Shown: positions 15,305 to 23,897, numbered from the stretch's first letter. The stretch: DNA of 34,572 bases from Methanobacteriota archaeon (GCA_019347805.1 JAHWKR010000002.1:66137-100708), one strand, 5' to 3'. The notes: generated by a model not told the origin, from the letters alone. Program-made: numbers and translations.

Positions 15305-16798
15305 CTATGGGCCGTCTCGGGCCTGGTCTGGGACGGCGTCTTCCGGGCCGGCTGCCGGCGGTCCGTCCGCGGGTGCCGCCAGTGGGGCCAGTGAAGGGGA
15401 CCGGGTACCCGCCGCGTCGGCCTCCGGGGGGCCCGCGGCGTCCGCGCTGCGGAGGGGCAAGCGGATCGTGAACGTGGAGCCTTGGCCCGGCCCGGCGCTT
15501 TCCACTTCGAGTCGCCCCCCGTGCGCATCGATGAGGCCCTTGGAGATGAACAGCCCGAGTCCCGTTCCGCCTTTGTGCGCCTGCTTCTCGCCTTGGACCT
15601 GTTCGAATGGAAGGAAAAGCCGCGCCATCTGGTCCGTGTCGAGACCGAGTCCCGTATCGCGTACCCGCAGGGCGGCCTCGCCGCCGTCTGTAGTCGTTTC
15701 GACCGACACGACGCCGCCTCGGGGCGTGAACTTGAGCGCGTTCGAGACGAGGTTGGTGAGCACCTGAACGAACCGGGTCGTATCGACGACGACCTCGACC
15801 GGTGGACCGGGGTCGACCTCGAGTCGGATGCCGGCGGTCTTTGCAGGTTCCTCGTAGGCGTCGAGTGCGTCCGTCACGAGGAGGTCGAGGCGTGCAGGGA
15901 CCGGTTCGATCTTCAGCCGATCGCTTTCGAGCCGCGACACGTCGACCATGTCGTGGACGAGGCGGATGAGTCGGTCGAGGTTGCGGTGGATGATCTCTAC
16001 ACTTTTCTTCTGTTCATCGTCGAGCGCACCGTAGCGACCCGATGACAGGAGGTGGACCTGCATCTTGAGCGGGGTGAGCGGGGTGTTGAGTTCGTGCGAC
16101 GCGGTGTTGAGGATGCGGGTCTTGATGCGGTCGAGGTCCTTGAGCCGTTCGTTGGCGCGTCGGGTCTCTTCCAAGGCCTGCTCGAGCGCGCTCCGTGATG
16201 CGCGCAGGTCTTGGGTCTGGCGGGCCACTTCCCGCTCCATCACCTCGGCGACGCCCTTGAACTGGTGTGTCTCACGCGTCTGGTCGCTGAGTTCCTTGGC
16301 AAGAAGGCCCCCGAGGGCGCCGATGAGGAGGATGTACCCGCCCCGCACGAGGACCGCGGTCGGGTCGTCAGCAAGGTCTCCGATGACGAGGAGGAGCGCC
16401 AGGTACGAGACGAGGTAGAGCACTGAGGCGACCAGCGTCTCGTAGCGACCGAAGCGGAAGGCGATGGCGACGAGGGAGATGTACCAGAGGATGTAGAATG
16501 GGGACGCGAGGCCACCGGTGGCGAGGATCCAGAGGGTGATGAGGGCGGCGTCGGTGATGGAGGTGAAGTAGGCGGAGACGAGGACCGGGTAACGGATGTA
16601 GGGACGGGCGAGGAGAACGTAGAACGTGTAGGCGGTCGCGGTGATGGAGATGGTGTGCGCGAGCCAGGGGATCGTCCCGGTCTTGTCCATGACCAGGTAG
16701 TAGACCGCGATGTTGAACAGGATGACCGCGGTCCGCACGCCGGCCACCTGCCGTTCGGCCACGAGTGCCTTGTGGAAACTGGCGGTGTCGGACTCCAA
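15305..16798 (-). CDS. Membrane histidine kinase with six-helix N-terminal sensor
   Basis: 497 residues from the TTG at 16798. Six hydrophobic segments fill about residues 20-170, with short loops and no extracellular domain, so the sensor is probably buried in the membrane. A coiled coil (about 180-225) leads to HisKA with His235 in NTASHELNTPLTPL (the Asn variant of the H-box) and an intact HATPase: Asn353 in NLVSNALKFTP, DTGLGL and GTGLGLFI. The C-terminal 45 residues are Ala/Pro-rich. I chose TTG because GAGGT stands five bases before it and the TATA box at 16860-16867 would give a leader of about 40 bases. The longer frame to 16960 reads low-complexity Arg/Pro across that TATA box. It is transcribed separately from the operon below. 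Confidence 0.88.
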   Translation of the reverse strand: MESDTASFHKALVAERQVAGVRTAVILFNIAVYYLVMDKTGTIPWLAHTISITATAYTFYVLLARPYIRYPVLVSAYFTSITDAALITLWILATGGLASPFYILWYISLVAIAFRFGRYETLVASVLYLVSYLALLLVIGDLADDPTAVLVRGGYILLIGALGGLLAKELSDQTRETHQFKGVAEVMEREVARQTQDLRASRSALEQALEETRRANERLKDLDRIKTRILNTASHELNTPLTPLKMQVHLLSSGRYGALDDEQKKSVEIIHRNLDRLIRLVHDMVDVSRLESDRLKIEPVPARLDLLVTDALDAYEEPAKTAGIRLEVDPGPPVEVVVDTTRFVQVLTNLVSNALKFTPRGGVVSVETTTDGGEAALRVRDTGLGLDTDQMARLFLPFEQVQGEKQAHKGGTGLGLFISKGLIDAHGGRLEVESAGPGQGSTFTIRLPLRSADAAGPPEADAAGTRSPSLAPLAAPADGPPAAGPEDAVPDQARDGP

Positions 16799-16858
16799 GG
16801 GCGACCTCGTCCGGGACCCGTATCGGCACGGAGACCCGCGTGTGGGTTCTTGCTGGTG

Positions 16859-16868
16859 CCATATATGA
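16859..16868. promoter_or_regulatory. Symmetric TATA box between kinase and pyruvate dehydrogenase genes
   Basis: CATATATG is self-complementary, so it could serve both strands. On the minus strand it fits the TTG-started kinase. On the plus strand it is the only clear TATA element I see before the pyruvate dehydrogenase genes, but would leave a leader of nearly 290 bases. Confidence 0.55.
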
Positions 16869-17175
16869 GGTCGCGGCCGGGGACCTCTGCCCGGGGTCCT
16901 CGCCGGTGGAGACGACGGCCAACGGCCTACCTTCGGCAGCCGGTGGCCCGGACCCAGCATTGTCGGACTCGCACCCCCGGATCAGCGACCCGCGATCGAC
17001 GACCAGGAGGAGGGTTCCTGGAGACCACACATGTCAGGCGCGTGACCACCTGGTCGCACTTCCCGGCAATTCCCGCCCCGACCGTGCCGGCAACAGCCTT
17101 TCCCCGCCTATGGAAGAGGGTCGGTCGGAACGGACTGTGCCAAGTCGCCGGTGGTCCGACCGTAAGGAGAAACAG
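16869..17175 (+). other. 307-base spacer or long leader before pyruvate dehydrogenase E1
   Basis: No coding frame here reads like a protein, and no nearer TATA box is obvious. Near the end, TAAGGAGA is a strong ribosome binding site for the ATG at 17176. The stretch may be the 5' untranslated leader of the E1 operon; I see no recognised riboswitch in it. Confidence 0.4.
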
Positions 17176-18273
17176 ATGCCGAGATCCGAAGTCGACTGGC
17201 CGAACGAGGTCACCTACCTGCAGATCCTGGACGCCGACGGGAAGGTCGACGAGGACCTGGAGCCGGACCTCCCGAAGGAGACGCTCATCAAGCTCTACAA
17301 GACCATGGTCCTGGTGCGTGAGTTCGACGCGGCGCGCCTACGCCTGCAACGGCAGGGCGAGATCGGGACGTTCGCTCCGTCTACGGGGCAGGAAGCGGCC
17401 CAACTCGGCTCGATCTGCGCCTTGAAGGACTCCGACTGGTTCGTACCGTCGTTCCGCGAGACCGCGGCGCAGGTCTGGCGCGGTGCGAAGCTCGAGAACG
17501 ACCTGCTCTATGTGGCGGGTTTCGAAGAGGGCATGGCGCTTCCGGAGGACACGCGCGACCTGCCCATCAGCATCCCCGTCGGGAGCCAGGTCCCGCACGC
17601 CGTGGGCATCGCGTGGGCGTCGAAGATGCGCGACGAGGACACGGTGACGATGTGCTACTTCGGCGACGGCGCGACGAGCGAAGGGGACTTCCATGAAGGC
17701 CTCACCTTCGCAGGGGTCTTCGAGGTCCCGGTCGTGTTCCTGAACCAGAACAACCATTGGGCCATCTCGGTGCCGCGTGAACGCCAGACCGCGTCGAAGA
17801 CGCTCGCCCAGAAGGCACTGGCCTACGGCATCCCCGGCGTGCAGGTCGACGGCAACGACGTCCTGGCGGTCTATGCGGCCACCAAGGAGGCGGTCGACCG
17901 GGCGCGCGACGGTGACGGTCCGACCATGATCGAAGCCTTGACCTACCGCATGGGGATCCACACCACAGCCGACGACCCGACCAAGTACCGCGAGGAGAGC
18001 GAAGTGGAGAAGTGGAGGGAACGGGATCCGATCGACCGCATGCGCGTCTATCTCATGGACAAGGGCCACATGGACGAGGACGACGACGAAGCGTGGCGGG
18101 AGGAGGCGAAGAAAGAGATCAAGGCCGCCATCGAGCGCTACCGCGACAACGTCCCGGACGACCTGGGCTCCATGTTCGAGCACACCGTCGCCGAGCGCGA
18201 CCCCTACCTGGAACGGCAACGGAAAGAGCTCATGGATTATTGGGAGCGGGCCGGCGTGGAGGTCGGTCACTGA
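17176..18273 (+). CDS. pdhA: Pyruvate (2-oxo acid) dehydrogenase E1 component, alpha subunit
   Basis: 365 residues, usual length. The thiamine diphosphate motif runs from Gly163 in YFGDGATSEGDFHEGLTFAG to the NQNNHWAIS segment at about 190. TFAPSTGQEAAQLGS and the phosphorylation-loop-like YRMGIHTTADDPTKYR are also E1-alpha features. With E1 beta it decarboxylates a 2-oxo acid on thiamine diphosphate and passes the acyl group to a lipoyl E2. The start is set by AAGGAGA eight bases upstream. The stop overlaps the beta-subunit start (TGATG). No E2 or E3 gene is present in this window. Pyruvate is the commonest substrate, but branched-chain 2-oxo acids cannot be excluded. Confidence 0.9.
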   Translation: MPRSEVDWPNEVTYLQILDADGKVDEDLEPDLPKETLIKLYKTMVLVREFDAARLRLQRQGEIGTFAPSTGQEAAQLGSICALKDSDWFVPSFRETAAQVWRGAKLENDLLYVAGFEEGMALPEDTRDLPISIPVGSQVPHAVGIAWASKMRDEDTVTMCYFGDGATSEGDFHEGLTFAGVFEVPVVFLNQNNHWAISVPRERQTASKTLAQKALAYGIPGVQVDGNDVLAVYAATKEAVDRARDGDGPTMIEALTYRMGIHTTADDPTKYREESEVEKWRERDPIDRMRVYLMDKGHMDEDDDEAWREEAKKEIKAAIERYRDNVPDDLGSMFEHTVAERDPYLERQRKELMDYWERAGVEVGH

Positions 18274-19313
18274 TGGCGCTCGAACTCGCGGAAGCGGAGA
18301 AAGGCAAGACGGAGACCGTTGAGATGAACGTCATCGAGGCGATCAACCGCGCCATGGACGACGAGATGCTCCATGACGACACGGTCCTCATCCTGGGCGA
18401 GGACGTCGGCAAGGACGGCGGCATCTTCCGGGTCACCGACGGGCTCATGGACAAATACGGCAAAGAGCGGGTCATCGACACACCACTCGCCGAATCGGGC
18501 ATCGCGGGGACCGCCATCGGGCTCGCCGTGAACGGGATGCGCCCCATCGCCGAGTTCCAGTTCAGCGGTTTCTCGTATCAGGCGTTCCACCAGTTCGAGT
18601 CCCATGCGGCGCGGATGCGCAAGCGCACCCAGGGCGGCATCACATTGCCGCTCGTCATGCGCATGCCGTACGGCGCCGGCGTGCGCGCGCTCGAACACCA
18701 CTCCGAATCCCGCGAGACCTATTGGATCCATACCCCGGGCCTGAAGTGCGTGATCCCCAGCTCACCGCGGAAGGCCTATTGGCTGCTGCGTGCCTCGGTG
18801 CGCGACCCGGACCCGGTCATGTGGATGGAGCCGAAATATCTCTATCGCCGCGGCAAGGAGGAGTTCGAGGTCGGGCCGGACATCGGCATCGACCCGCTAC
18901 CCGGTGCGCTCATCGAGCAGGAGGGCGATGATGTCACGGTGGTGAGCTACGGCGCGAGCTTCCAGGTCGCCGCCAAGGCGTGCGAGACCCTGGAAGAAGA
19001 GAAGGGGATCTCGGTCGAGCTCATCGACATCCCGGTCCTGTCGCCGTACGACTCGGAGACGGTCAACAAGAGCGTCCGCAAGACCGGGCGCTGCGTGGTG
19101 TTCCACGAGGCCCATCGGACGCTCGGGATGGGCGCGGAGATCGCGGCGCGCATCACCGAGGAGGAGGAGACGCTCTTCCGCCTCGAGGCGCCCGTCGTGC
19201 GGGTCACCGCGCCCGACATCATCGTGCCGCTGTTGACCCGAGAGATGGCCTACCTGCCGGACCAGGGTCGACTCGTCGAGGCGGTCGAGAAGGTCATGGA
19301 CTACGGCTCCTGA
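18273..19313 (+). CDS. pdhB: Pyruvate (2-oxo acid) dehydrogenase E1 component, beta subunit
   Basis: 346 residues. Family marks in order: MNVIEAINRAMDDEM, GEDVGKDGGIFRVTDGL, VIDTPLAESGIAGTAIGLA, FQFSGFSYQAFHQ, RMPYGAGVRALEHHSES, then PVLSPYDSETVNKSV and FHEAHRTLGMGAEIAA. The glutamate in PLAES contacts thiamine diphosphate in this family. It forms the heterotetramer with the alpha subunit directly upstream, sharing one base (TGATG), with GGAGGT ahead of the ATG as a ribosome binding site. The gene is the last of its unit and converges with the UspA-like gene. The longer frame to 18012 overlaps the alpha gene and is not real. Confidence 0.9.
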   Translation: MALELAEAEKGKTETVEMNVIEAINRAMDDEMLHDDTVLILGEDVGKDGGIFRVTDGLMDKYGKERVIDTPLAESGIAGTAIGLAVNGMRPIAEFQFSGFSYQAFHQFESHAARMRKRTQGGITLPLVMRMPYGAGVRALEHHSESRETYWIHTPGLKCVIPSSPRKAYWLLRASVRDPDPVMWMEPKYLYRRGKEEFEVGPDIGIDPLPGALIEQEGDDVTVVSYGASFQVAAKACETLEEEKGISVELIDIPVLSPYDSETVNKSVRKTGRCVVFHEAHRTLGMGAEIAARITEEEETLFRLEAPVVRVTAPDIIVPLLTREMAYLPDQGRLVEAVEKVMDYGS

Positions 19314-19376
19314 GGACGGCCGAGTGGCGGCCATGACCGTGTGTGCTTGTGCTCGGGACCAGACCGCGCAGGCAGC

Positions 19377-19820
19377 CTATTCATAGGGCACGAGGAGCAC
19401 GGCGATTCCCGCCCTTCGGGCGATCTTCTCCGCCTGGGAGCCGCGCAGGTTCTCCTTGAACTGGGTCTTGTCGAGCGCGTGCATGAGCAGCAGGTCGTGC
19501 TCCTTGCACGCTTCGAGGATGCGGTCCACCACTTTCCCCTCGACCACTTGACTGCGCGTCTCCACGCCGAAGCCTTTGCACAGCGCCTCCGTGCGCTCGA
19601 GCATCCGGAGCGAGGCCGACCGGGTGGGGAAGATCTCGTCGTCCTCGTCGCGGTCGAACTGCTCCACCATCTCGGCGGGGGCTCCGTCGAAACCTTCGTG
19701 GGTGACGTTGAAGAGCGTCACCTGGACCTCGGGGACGCCTTGGAGGATGCGGAGACCGTTCTCAAGGGCCTTCTGGCTCGTCTCGGAGCCGTCCAACGGA
19801 GCAAGGACACGCAGGGCCAC
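19377..19820 (-). CDS. Universal stress protein (UspA) family protein
   Basis: 147 residues from a leaderless GTG at 19820, giving ALRVLAPLDGSETSQKALENG, the normal N-terminus of the family, then VTLFNVTHEGF and the ending ARRAGIAVLLVPYE. In place of the G-2x-G-9x-G(S/T) ATP-binding signature it reads MHALDKTQFKENLRGS: the final Gly-Ser is kept but the first two glycines are missing, so ATP binding is doubtful. A TATA-like GGTTATGTG is centred about 28 bases before GTG. An ATG at 19859 would add 13 residues across that TATA box and is unlikely. No partner is evident from the neighbours. Confidence 0.85.
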   Translation of the reverse strand: MALRVLAPLDGSETSQKALENGLRILQGVPEVQVTLFNVTHEGFDGAPAEMVEQFDRDEDDEIFPTRSASLRMLERTEALCKGFGVETRSQVVEGKVVDRILEACKEHDLLLMHALDKTQFKENLRGSQAEKIARRAGIAVLLVPYE

Positions 19821-19844
19821 GATGGCGCACGAAGCGGGCTTGGC

Positions 19845-19852
19845 ACATAACC
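19845..19852 (-). promoter_or_regulatory. TATA-like box for the UspA gene
   Basis: Minus-strand GGTTATGT is centred about 28 bases before the GTG at 19820 and decides that start over the upstream ATG. Confidence 0.6.
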
Positions 19853-20010
19853 CTTTCAATCAGAGGTTCGACATGTGCGGGCCCGCGCGAGCAAAAAGTG
19901 CCCGGAGAGACGCTGCTCCAGGTGGGGCGCCCGCCTGCGACCGGCGGGTGGCCATGGTCCGATGGCGCCCTGGACCTGCCGCCTTCCTGCACCCCAGGTC
20001 CCGATGGCAT

Positions 20011-20019
20011 CCTTTACAA
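20011..20019 (+). promoter_or_regulatory. TATA-like box for a lipoprotein gene
   Basis: CCTTTACAA is centred about 33 bases before the ATG at 20049, allowing a leader of a few bases. Nothing else is seen in 19860-20010. Confidence 0.45.
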
Positions 20020-20048
20020 GGCGTCGTCGACCAGACCCTGTCGGTCCC

Positions 20049-20660
20049 ATGTCGCGCGCCCTCGCTTCCGTCGCCCTCCTCGTCGCCGGACTCCTTGCCG
20101 GCTGTGTCACTCCGCTGGAGTCCCCGCCGGCCTATGCGGAAAGGTTCGAGGCGGCGATGGTTGCGTTCCAGGAAGGGTTCGAACCGCACGGCGATATCCA
20201 GGCGCTCACCACCGAACTGCACGACCTCGAGGGCGGACTGCTCGCCACCGTCGAGACGGAGCTTGGCGAGAACGGCGTCCTCCATGCCACCGCGTCTGCC
20301 CGGGGAGAACGGTTCGAGCTCTATTGCCACGGCGATACCGTGCTCGTCCAGGACGGGGACGTGTTCGTCTCTGCGCCGAACGCCCCCTTCTCCTGCTCTG
20401 ACGACCAGGCGCAGGCGCTTCTCCAGGGCGCAGGGGACGAGCGCCCCGCGCCGCGGTCGTTCGAAGACCATGACGACGGCTCCTTCACCGCCTTCCTTGA
20501 TGTCGAGGTGCCCGAGCAGGGCATGATGGCGGTCGAGGTCCTGGTCGGTGCGGACGACAAGGTGCGCTCGCTCGGCGGGAGCATCGACGGGTTCACGATG
20601 ACGTTCATCGTCCAGTACGGGGAGAAGCGCCACATCGAGATGCCCGAGGCGACGCTCTGA
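20049..20660 (+). CDS. Putative lipoprotein of unknown function
   Basis: 203 residues. MSRALASVALLVAGLLAGC is a lipoprotein signal with Cys19 as lipid attachment site. The mature part (about 20-203) is acidic and alternates short strands with glycine turns. It may resemble LppX/LolA-like or DUF-type lipid-handling beta folds in having long strands such as GVLHATASARGERFELYCHGDTVLV, but I cannot assign a family. A pair of cysteines (CHGD at about 98 and FSCSDD at about 117) could form a disulphide outside the cell. The frame extends upstream to 19875, but the signal peptide fixes the start. A secreted peptidase gene follows 135 bases later. Confidence 0.75.
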   Translation: MSRALASVALLVAGLLAGCVTPLESPPAYAERFEAAMVAFQEGFEPHGDIQALTTELHDLEGGLLATVETELGENGVLHATASARGERFELYCHGDTVLVQDGDVFVSAPNAPFSCSDDQAQALLQGAGDERPAPRSFEDHDDGSFTAFLDVEVPEQGMMAVEVLVGADDKVRSLGGSIDGFTMTFIVQYGEKRHIEMPEATL

Positions 20661-20795
20661 CATCGGACGCCGCCGCCTTCTCGGGGCACCACCGAAGTGC
20701 CCCCGGGGGCGACACATCGCGGGAGACGCCCTTCCGGCACGACTCGCACGCGGTGCGCTGGATGGCCCTGGAAAACACCATGTAGGCGACCCGCC

Positions 20796-22316
20796 ATGAC
20801 CTCCTCTATGCGCGCCCTCGTCCCCCTCGTCATCTTGTCGCTCCTTGCCGTCTCCATGCCCGCCTTGGCCGAGTGGGGCGCCTACGGACCGGACGGTTGG
20901 CCGCTCGACGTGGACGGCCGTTCGACCCGACCCGCGGGGATGCCGGCCATCGACGACGACCATGGCCACACCATCTTGGACCCCGTCGACGACGAGGGGC
21001 CGGTGAACGAGGTCGCCGGGACCACGGTCTATCCTTATTGGCCGGTCCTCACCGCCGAACTCCAGCGCCTCGCGTCCGAGCATCCCGACATCGTGCGCCT
21101 GCACAGCGCCGGCAAGAGCACTGCGGGGCTCGACCTCTGGATGATCGAACTCGCCGATTTCGCGCGCCTGGACGCGGGCGAAGGCGTCCCGCTCGAGGAA
21201 CGCGAGGTAGCCTGGGTCGACGGCGGCACGCATTCCAACGAGTATTCCGGCGTCTATTTCGTCGCCCATCTCGCCGCGTTCCTCGCCGATGGCTACGGCA
21301 CGAACGAGACGGCGACATGGATCGTCGACAACCGACACACATGGCTCATGCCGCTTGTCAATCCCGACGGGTCGCATCTCTTCGGACGCTTGAACGCCAA
21401 CGCGGTCAACATCAACCGCAACTATCCGGTCGACTGGGGCGGGATCGCGGAGAACCCGCTCTTCAACAACCCGGGGCCGGAGCCCGCCTCGGAGGTGGAG
21501 ACCCGCATCAACATCGAATGGTTCGAGAAGGTGCACCCGGACTACTATGCCAGTGTCCATTGTTGCGGCAACCTGTGGCTCTATCCCTACGGTGTCGAAG
21601 GGCTCGACCCGGCCGACCAGGACATGCTCTCGCGGGTGTGCGACGAGGCTTTCCCGACGGTGCGGGAGGATTGCGGCCCCATCTGGTCGACCATCTACCC
21701 GGCGAGCGGCTCGAGCGTCGACACGGCGTACGAGTACACGGGGGCGGTGGCGTTCGGGTACGAGATGAGCGGACGCGGCGCGCTCGTGTTCTGGGGGCAG
21801 CCGTTCACCACTGAATCGGTACGCGAGCAGGAGATGGAATCGTGGGAGGGCGTCCTGCACGCGTTCCGGCACGTGCATCTCTACGGGGCCCATCCGGTCG
21901 TCGCCTCGGTCGAGGCGGTCCATGGCGGCGTCGCCGTGACGCTCTTGAACGACGGCTACGGGAACCTGACGAAGGGGACCTTGCGCATCGTCGATGGGGA
22001 TGGCGAAGACCATGTGGTGGAGCTCCCGCACATCACGGCCGGCACCCAGGCGACGGTGGTCGTCCCTGGACCTTTCACGGAAGGGCCTGCCGAGGTCGTG
22101 GTCGAGTACGTCAAACGGGTCCAGTCCGAGCCGGAAGGGCTGGTGCGTGCCACGCTCGTCTTCGCCGACGGAGGGGCCGTGGAGACGGAGCCCGGCGTCC
22201 ACGTCGTGGACCTGCAAAGGACCATCGCCGAGGAGTCTGCGGCGCTCTCGCCGTTCGTCGCCGGGGTCCTGGTCGTGGCGCTCGCGCTCGGCCTCTTCAG
22301 CAGGCGCCGCCTTTGA
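20796..22316 (+). CDS. Secreted M14-family zinc carboxypeptidase with C-terminal anchor
   Basis: 506 residues. Signal peptide about 1-25 (ALVPLVILSLLAVSMPALA). The peptidase domain, about 75-360, has the zinc ligands His146 and Glu149 in GTHSNEYSG and His255 in SVHCCGN, the substrate-binding Arg208 in INRNYPVDW and the catalytic Glu323 in GYEMSGRG. Residues 370-475 form a beta-sandwich tail. The protein ends SPFVAGVLVVALALGLFSRRRL, a hydrophobic anchor with an arginine cluster. It should trim C-terminal residues from peptides at the cell surface. ATG at 20796 is the listed start; ATG at 20808 would also leave a good signal. The longer upstream frame is spurious. Confidence 0.88.
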   Translation: MTSSMRALVPLVILSLLAVSMPALAEWGAYGPDGWPLDVDGRSTRPAGMPAIDDDHGHTILDPVDDEGPVNEVAGTTVYPYWPVLTAELQRLASEHPDIVRLHSAGKSTAGLDLWMIELADFARLDAGEGVPLEEREVAWVDGGTHSNEYSGVYFVAHLAAFLADGYGTNETATWIVDNRHTWLMPLVNPDGSHLFGRLNANAVNINRNYPVDWGGIAENPLFNNPGPEPASEVETRINIEWFEKVHPDYYASVHCCGNLWLYPYGVEGLDPADQDMLSRVCDEAFPTVREDCGPIWSTIYPASGSSVDTAYEYTGAVAFGYEMSGRGALVFWGQPFTTESVREQEMESWEGVLHAFRHVHLYGAHPVVASVEAVHGGVAVTLLNDGYGNLTKGTLRIVDGDGEDHVVELPHITAGTQATVVVPGPFTEGPAEVVVEYVKRVQSEPEGLVRATLVFADGGAVETEPGVHVVDLQRTIAEESAALSPFVAGVLVVALALGLFSRRRL

Positions 22317-22415
22317 AGCGTGGCACGCGACCTGGCCCGAGGGACGCCTCCTGGAGGGTCCCGACCCCGCTCGGCCCGCCGGAGGCCCCACACCCGTAAG
22401 ACGCCGGCAACCGTT

Positions 22416-22425
22416 CCTTTATAGG
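22416..22425 (+). promoter_or_regulatory. TATA box for the SDR gene
   Basis: CCTTTATAGG is centred about 27 bases before the GTG at 22448, supporting a leaderless GTG start. No gene is seen in 22317-22415. Confidence 0.65.
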
Positions 22426-22447
22426 CGAGCCGGTCGGGTGCGGTGTC

Positions 22448-23356
22448 GTGCGTCCCGCGAGCGACCTGCCGAGCCTTCAGGACCGGACCGTCGTGGTGAC
22501 GGACGGGGCGAGCGACATCGGTACTTCCGTCGTCGACGGCCTCCTGCGGCTCGGCGCGACGGTCCATTGCATCGTACCGGATTCGGGGCAAGGGGCTCGT
22601 CTGCGCGCGCACATGCCGGCCGAGATGCGTGAACGGCTCATGGCCCATGCGGGCGACCTGTCGCGGTTGGAAGAGACGCGCACTCTGGCCGAGGTCCTGC
22701 TCTCGACGACGGAGCGGATCGATGTCCTTGTCGACCTTGCAGAGACGTTCTCGGCGACGTTCCATGAGACGATCGACGGCATCGAGCGCACCTTCGCCTA
22801 CAACCACCTGTCACGCTTCCTTCTCACCAACCTGCTCATGGCACGCCTGCGTGCTTCGTCACCGGCGCGCATCATCAGTGCCTCTTCCGTGGCGCATCTC
22901 CACCATCGGGTCGACCCGGAGGATTGGGAGAACCGGGACCGGTATGACGGCTGGATCGCCTATTGTCGCTCGAAGCAGTGTGACCTGCTCTTCGTCAAGG
23001 CGCTCGCGCGCCGTCTCGACCCGGCGGCGGTGACGGCGAACGCGGTCGACCTTGGACTGCGTCGGGACGTGGTGTCGAAAGAGCGTTTGCCCGTGCATGC
23101 GCGCATCCTGCGACCGTTTCTGACGAAGGCCCCGGAGACCTCGGTCGACTCGTTGCTCTGGCTCGCCGCTTCACCTGAGGTGGAGAAAGTCACGGGCCGT
23201 TATTTCGTCAAGCGGGAGATGCGCAAGCCGGCCGCGGAGACCGAACACGAGGACCTGCAGGAGGCGCTCTGGGCGACGAGCCTCGAGCGCACCGGCACCG
23301 GGGTGCACGGCGCGAAGCCGCTCGGTGGCCCGGGCGGTCTGCCGGTCTTCCGTTAG
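22448..23356 (+). CDS. Short-chain dehydrogenase/reductase with altered cofactor motif
   Basis: 302 residues, similar in plan to retinol-dehydrogenase-like SDRs. The catalytic set is present: Asn119 (YNHLSRFLLTNLL), Ser146 (IISASSVAH), Tyr172 and Lys176 (YCRSK). The dinucleotide loop is unusual: where the family has T-G-x-x-x-G-x-G it reads TDGASDIG (18-25), and the usual NNAG is DLAE (96-99). The fold is clear, but NAD(P) binding may be weak or changed. The GTG start is supported by a TATA box 27 bases upstream. It converges with the thioesterase gene four bases away. The substrate is unknown. Confidence 0.82.
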   Translation: MRPASDLPSLQDRTVVVTDGASDIGTSVVDGLLRLGATVHCIVPDSGQGARLRAHMPAEMRERLMAHAGDLSRLEETRTLAEVLLSTTERIDVLVDLAETFSATFHETIDGIERTFAYNHLSRFLLTNLLMARLRASSPARIISASSVAHLHHRVDPEDWENRDRYDGWIAYCRSKQCDLLFVKALARRLDPAAVTANAVDLGLRRDVVSKERLPVHARILRPFLTKAPETSVDSLLWLAASPEVEKVTGRYFVKREMRKPAAETEHEDLQEALWATSLERTGTGVHGAKPLGGPGGLPVFR

Positions 23357-23360
23357 TCGT

Positions 23361-23855
23361 TCAGCCCCAGCGATGATGGGCCGGGTGTGATTCGTCGACC
23401 TCGACGAACAAGCCGCTCGCGGTCGCGGTCTTCTTGTCCTCGGCGAACATCTCCGCTTCCATCGACACCATCTTCCCGTCCACCTTGGTGGGCCGGGCGA
23501 CAACGGTCACTTCGGCGGGGAACGGCGTCGGCCGGCGCAGCTTGACCGAGAACTCCGCGGTCACCGTGCAAGGCGCCGTGTCGTAGCCGCGTTCCTTGAG
23601 CAGTGTGGTGAGGGCGCTCCAGTTCATATGGCAGTCGAAGAGGGTGCCGATGATGCCGCCGTTCAAGACCCCCGGGAACGCCTGGTGCTCTTCCCGTGGC
23701 GTGAACCGGAGGACGAAGGCGTCGCCCTCCCAGCGGCTCTTGATGCGCAGGCCCTTCGGGTTCGCCGGCCCGCAGCCGAAACAGATGGCGTTCGGGGCAT
23801 GACGGTCCTGTTCCGCCGGCTCGACATGGTCCTGCACGGGCGTCTTCGGGGCCAT
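23361..23855 (-). CDS. PaaI-type hotdog thioesterase
   Basis: 164 residues from the ATG at 23855. The N-terminal ICFGCGPANPKGLRIKS is the usual cysteine-containing opening of this 4HBT/PaaI group. The core has HQAFPGVLNGGIIGTLFDCHMNW, where the HxxFPG..NGG part carries the active-site loop, followed by the long strand TAEFSVKLRRPTPF. It should hydrolyse acyl-CoA thioesters; the acyl group is unknown. A CATATG TATA-like box is centred 26 bases before the ATG, fitting leaderless expression. The TTG at 23867, four codons upstream, is less likely. Confidence 0.85.
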   Translation of the reverse strand: MAPKTPVQDHVEPAEQDRHAPNAICFGCGPANPKGLRIKSRWEGDAFVLRFTPREEHQAFPGVLNGGIIGTLFDCHMNWSALTTLLKERGYDTAPCTVTAEFSVKLRRPTPFPAEVTVVARPTKVDGKMVSMEAEMFAEDKKTATASGLFVEVDESHPAHHRWG

Positions 23856-23876
23856 GTCGTGCGGCAATCGCCGGCG

Positions 23877-23885
23877 GCATATGAA
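23877..23885 (-). promoter_or_regulatory. TATA-like box for the thioesterase
   Basis: Minus-strand TTCATATGC, centred 26 bases before the ATG at 23855, lies in the short gap after the upstream PAQR gene, so the thioesterase has its own promoter. Confidence 0.6.
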
Positions 23886-23897
23886 GGATGCGACGCG

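Noticed and set aside
16799-17175. N-terminal extension of the E1 alpha gene to 16765 and of the kinase to 16960
   Set aside because: Both extensions are low-complexity, cross the TATA box at 16860-16867, and better starts with ribosome binding sites exist at 17176 and 16798.
19860-22391. 843-residue open frame on the minus strand
   Set aside because: It lies antisense over the lipoprotein and M14 peptidase genes, is rich in Arg, His and Asp without any fold-like pattern, and arises from the high GC at third codon positions.
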